Assembly (NCBI GenBank): GCA_016927175.1 | Contig: JAFGNC010000587.1 | Span: forward strand, 1 to 6,785 | Source: Gammaproteobacteria bacterium | GTDB taxonomy: Bacteria; Pseudomonadota; Gammaproteobacteria; Steroidobacterales; Rariloculaceae | Length of the DNA stretch: 6,785 bases | Direction: 5' to 3' | Shown here: positions 5,976 to 6,785 of the stretch, piece by piece | How positions within the stretch are numbered: position 1 is the first letter of the stretch | Layout of the letters: every line of letters begins with the position of its first letter | Program-made: the position numbers and the translations under genes | The notes under the pieces: model-generated | What the model was told of the DNA's origin: nothing | Database searches by the model: none | The model's input: only the letters and a program-made list of their open reading frames with translations

Positions 5976-6785
5976 ATGAATCTCAGGCAGTTCGACCTAA
6001 ACCTCCTGCTCGCGCTCGATGCGCTGTTGAAGGAAAGGAACGTGACGCGCGCAGCGGAGCGTCTCTTCACGAGTCAGCCCGCGATGAGCGGGATGCTGGC
6101 GAGGCTGAGGCAGGCATTCGATGACGAGCTGCTCGTCCGTGTCGGCCGCAAACTGGAGCTGACCGAGTTCGCAGCCGGAATCGCCGGACGCGTGCACCAG
6201 AGCGTTCTGGAGCTGGAAGATCTCGTGGAGTCGAAGCCGGCTTTTTCGCCGGCCGCCGAGCGGCGCTCTTTCAGCATCGCGGCCAGTGATTACGCCGTCC
6301 TGTTGCTGTTCGGCCCCCTGATGCAGCGGCTGACGGAGGCTGCCCCTGATGTCTCCGTGCACTTCGTGCGGCTCGATGTGGAAGTCGGTGAACGCATCGC
6401 GGCAGGCGAGATCGATTTCGGCATACTTCCCGCGGAGCTCGATTTGCCGCTTCCTTCGATCCCTCTGTTCGACGATGGCTGGGTCTGCGCCGTATGGGCG
6501 GGCCATCCTACGGTCGGGGACAGGCTGACGCTCAAGGAGTACCTGCAGCATCCACACCTGTCCTTCAATATCTCCGATAGCGGTCACCTTTCAATGGCCG
6601 ATGAGTACCTCTCGCGGCACGGCCGTGTCCACAAGATCGCTGCGTCCACCGGCAGTTTCACGACTGCGCCGTTCCTCTTGCGCGGTAGCCGGCTGCTGGC
6701 CATGGTGCCAAGGCGCCTCGGCGAGCGCATGCGGGAGGCGGCGGATCTACGCTTGCTGGAGCTGCCTTTCGAGGTGCCGGCGCTC
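5976..6785 (+). CDS. LysR-type transcriptional regulator, NodD-like (3' end missing)
   Basis: DNA-binding regulator of the LysR family. The frame stays open to the right edge; 270 residues are present of the usual 300 or so. Residues 1-60 carry the winged helix-turn-helix: FDLNLLLALDALL (6-18), the helices around NVTRAAERLFTSQPAMSGML (22-41), and LARLRQAFDDELLVR with GRKLELTEFA leading to the linker helix. Residues 98-270 form the effector-binding domain, from FSIAASDYAVLLL through AGEIDFGILPAE and GSRLLAMVPRRL (237-248). The short FDLNLL start and PAMSGMLARLR helix resemble the NodD/NahR-like branch, which often senses aromatic or other small molecules; the effector is unknown. The ATG at 5976 is preceded by GAAGG (5967-5971), a slightly close ribosome site. 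The gene follows the DUF6152-like gene by 35 bases on the same strand, rather than divergently as many LysR genes are, so it may be co-transcribed and either autoregulate the group or act on genes to the right. Confidence 0.9.
   Translation, partial: MNLRQFDLNLLLALDALLKERNVTRAAERLFTSQPAMSGMLARLRQAFDDELLVRVGRKLELTEFAAGIAGRVHQSVLELEDLVESKPAFSPAAERRSFSIAASDYAVLLLFGPLMQRLTEAAPDVSVHFVRLDVEVGERIAAGEIDFGILPAELDLPLPSIPLFDDGWVCAVWAGHPTVGDRLTLKEYLQHPHLSFNISDSGHLSMADEYLSRHGRVHKIAASTGSFTTAPFLLRGSRLLAMVPRRLGERMREAADLRLLELPFEVPAL

Noticed and set aside
5954..5977. CTGACA and CATAAT as a sigma-70 promoter for the LysR gene
   Set aside because: Each hexamer matches five of six bases, but they are only 12 bases apart and the -10 overlaps the start codon, so they cannot drive this gene from that ATG.
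6236..6253. GCCGGC-TTTTTC-GCCGGC hairpin
   Set aside because: It lies inside the LysR coding region at the linker between domains, the T-run is in the loop rather than after the stem, and GCCGGC is common in G/C-rich DNA.

Overview
The window is high-G+C bacterial DNA with almost every base in forward-strand coding sequence. Dense long shadow ORFs on the other frames fit a strong G/C bias at third codon positions. The gene content suggests a free-living proteobacterium, most likely a gammaproteobacterium of soil or water: a PQQ-type sugar dehydrogenase, an exported DUF6152-like protein and a NodD-like LysR regulator. This placement is an inference from gene content only. No RNA genes, insertion sequences, phage genes or CRISPR arrays were seen.

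Left part (1-3287): a carbohydrate pair. A large GT4-type glycosyltransferase, cut by the left edge and carrying a C-terminal helical domain of unknown function, overlaps the start of a GH130-family glycoside phosphorylase/hydrolase by 20 bases. The tight overlap points to one transcript and coupled translation. The pair probably makes and turns over, or trims, a mannoside-type oligosaccharide in the cytoplasm; the actual sugar cannot be read from the sequence.

Middle (3288-3513): a 226-base gap, the only real intergenic region. Its last 80 bases hold a cluster of perfect short dyads and a possible extended -10 box just upstream of the next gene, so a new, regulated transcript probably starts here.

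Right part (3514-6785): three co-directional genes with small gaps (60 and 35 bases). They are an exported PQQ-dependent sugar dehydrogenase-like beta-propeller, an exported DUF6152-like protein whose predicted mature N-terminus starts His-His, and a LysR-type regulator cut by the right edge. The two secreted proteins probably work together in the periplasm, and the regulator may control them or genes beyond the window. The dehydrogenase appears to lack the catalytic histidine and one PQQ-contacting asparagine of the characterised glucose dehydrogenase, so its enzymatic activity is in doubt. No clearly new system is evident. The points most worth a second look are the altered active site, the His-His protein beside it, the dyad cluster, and the glycosyltransferase/GH130 module with uncharacterised domains.
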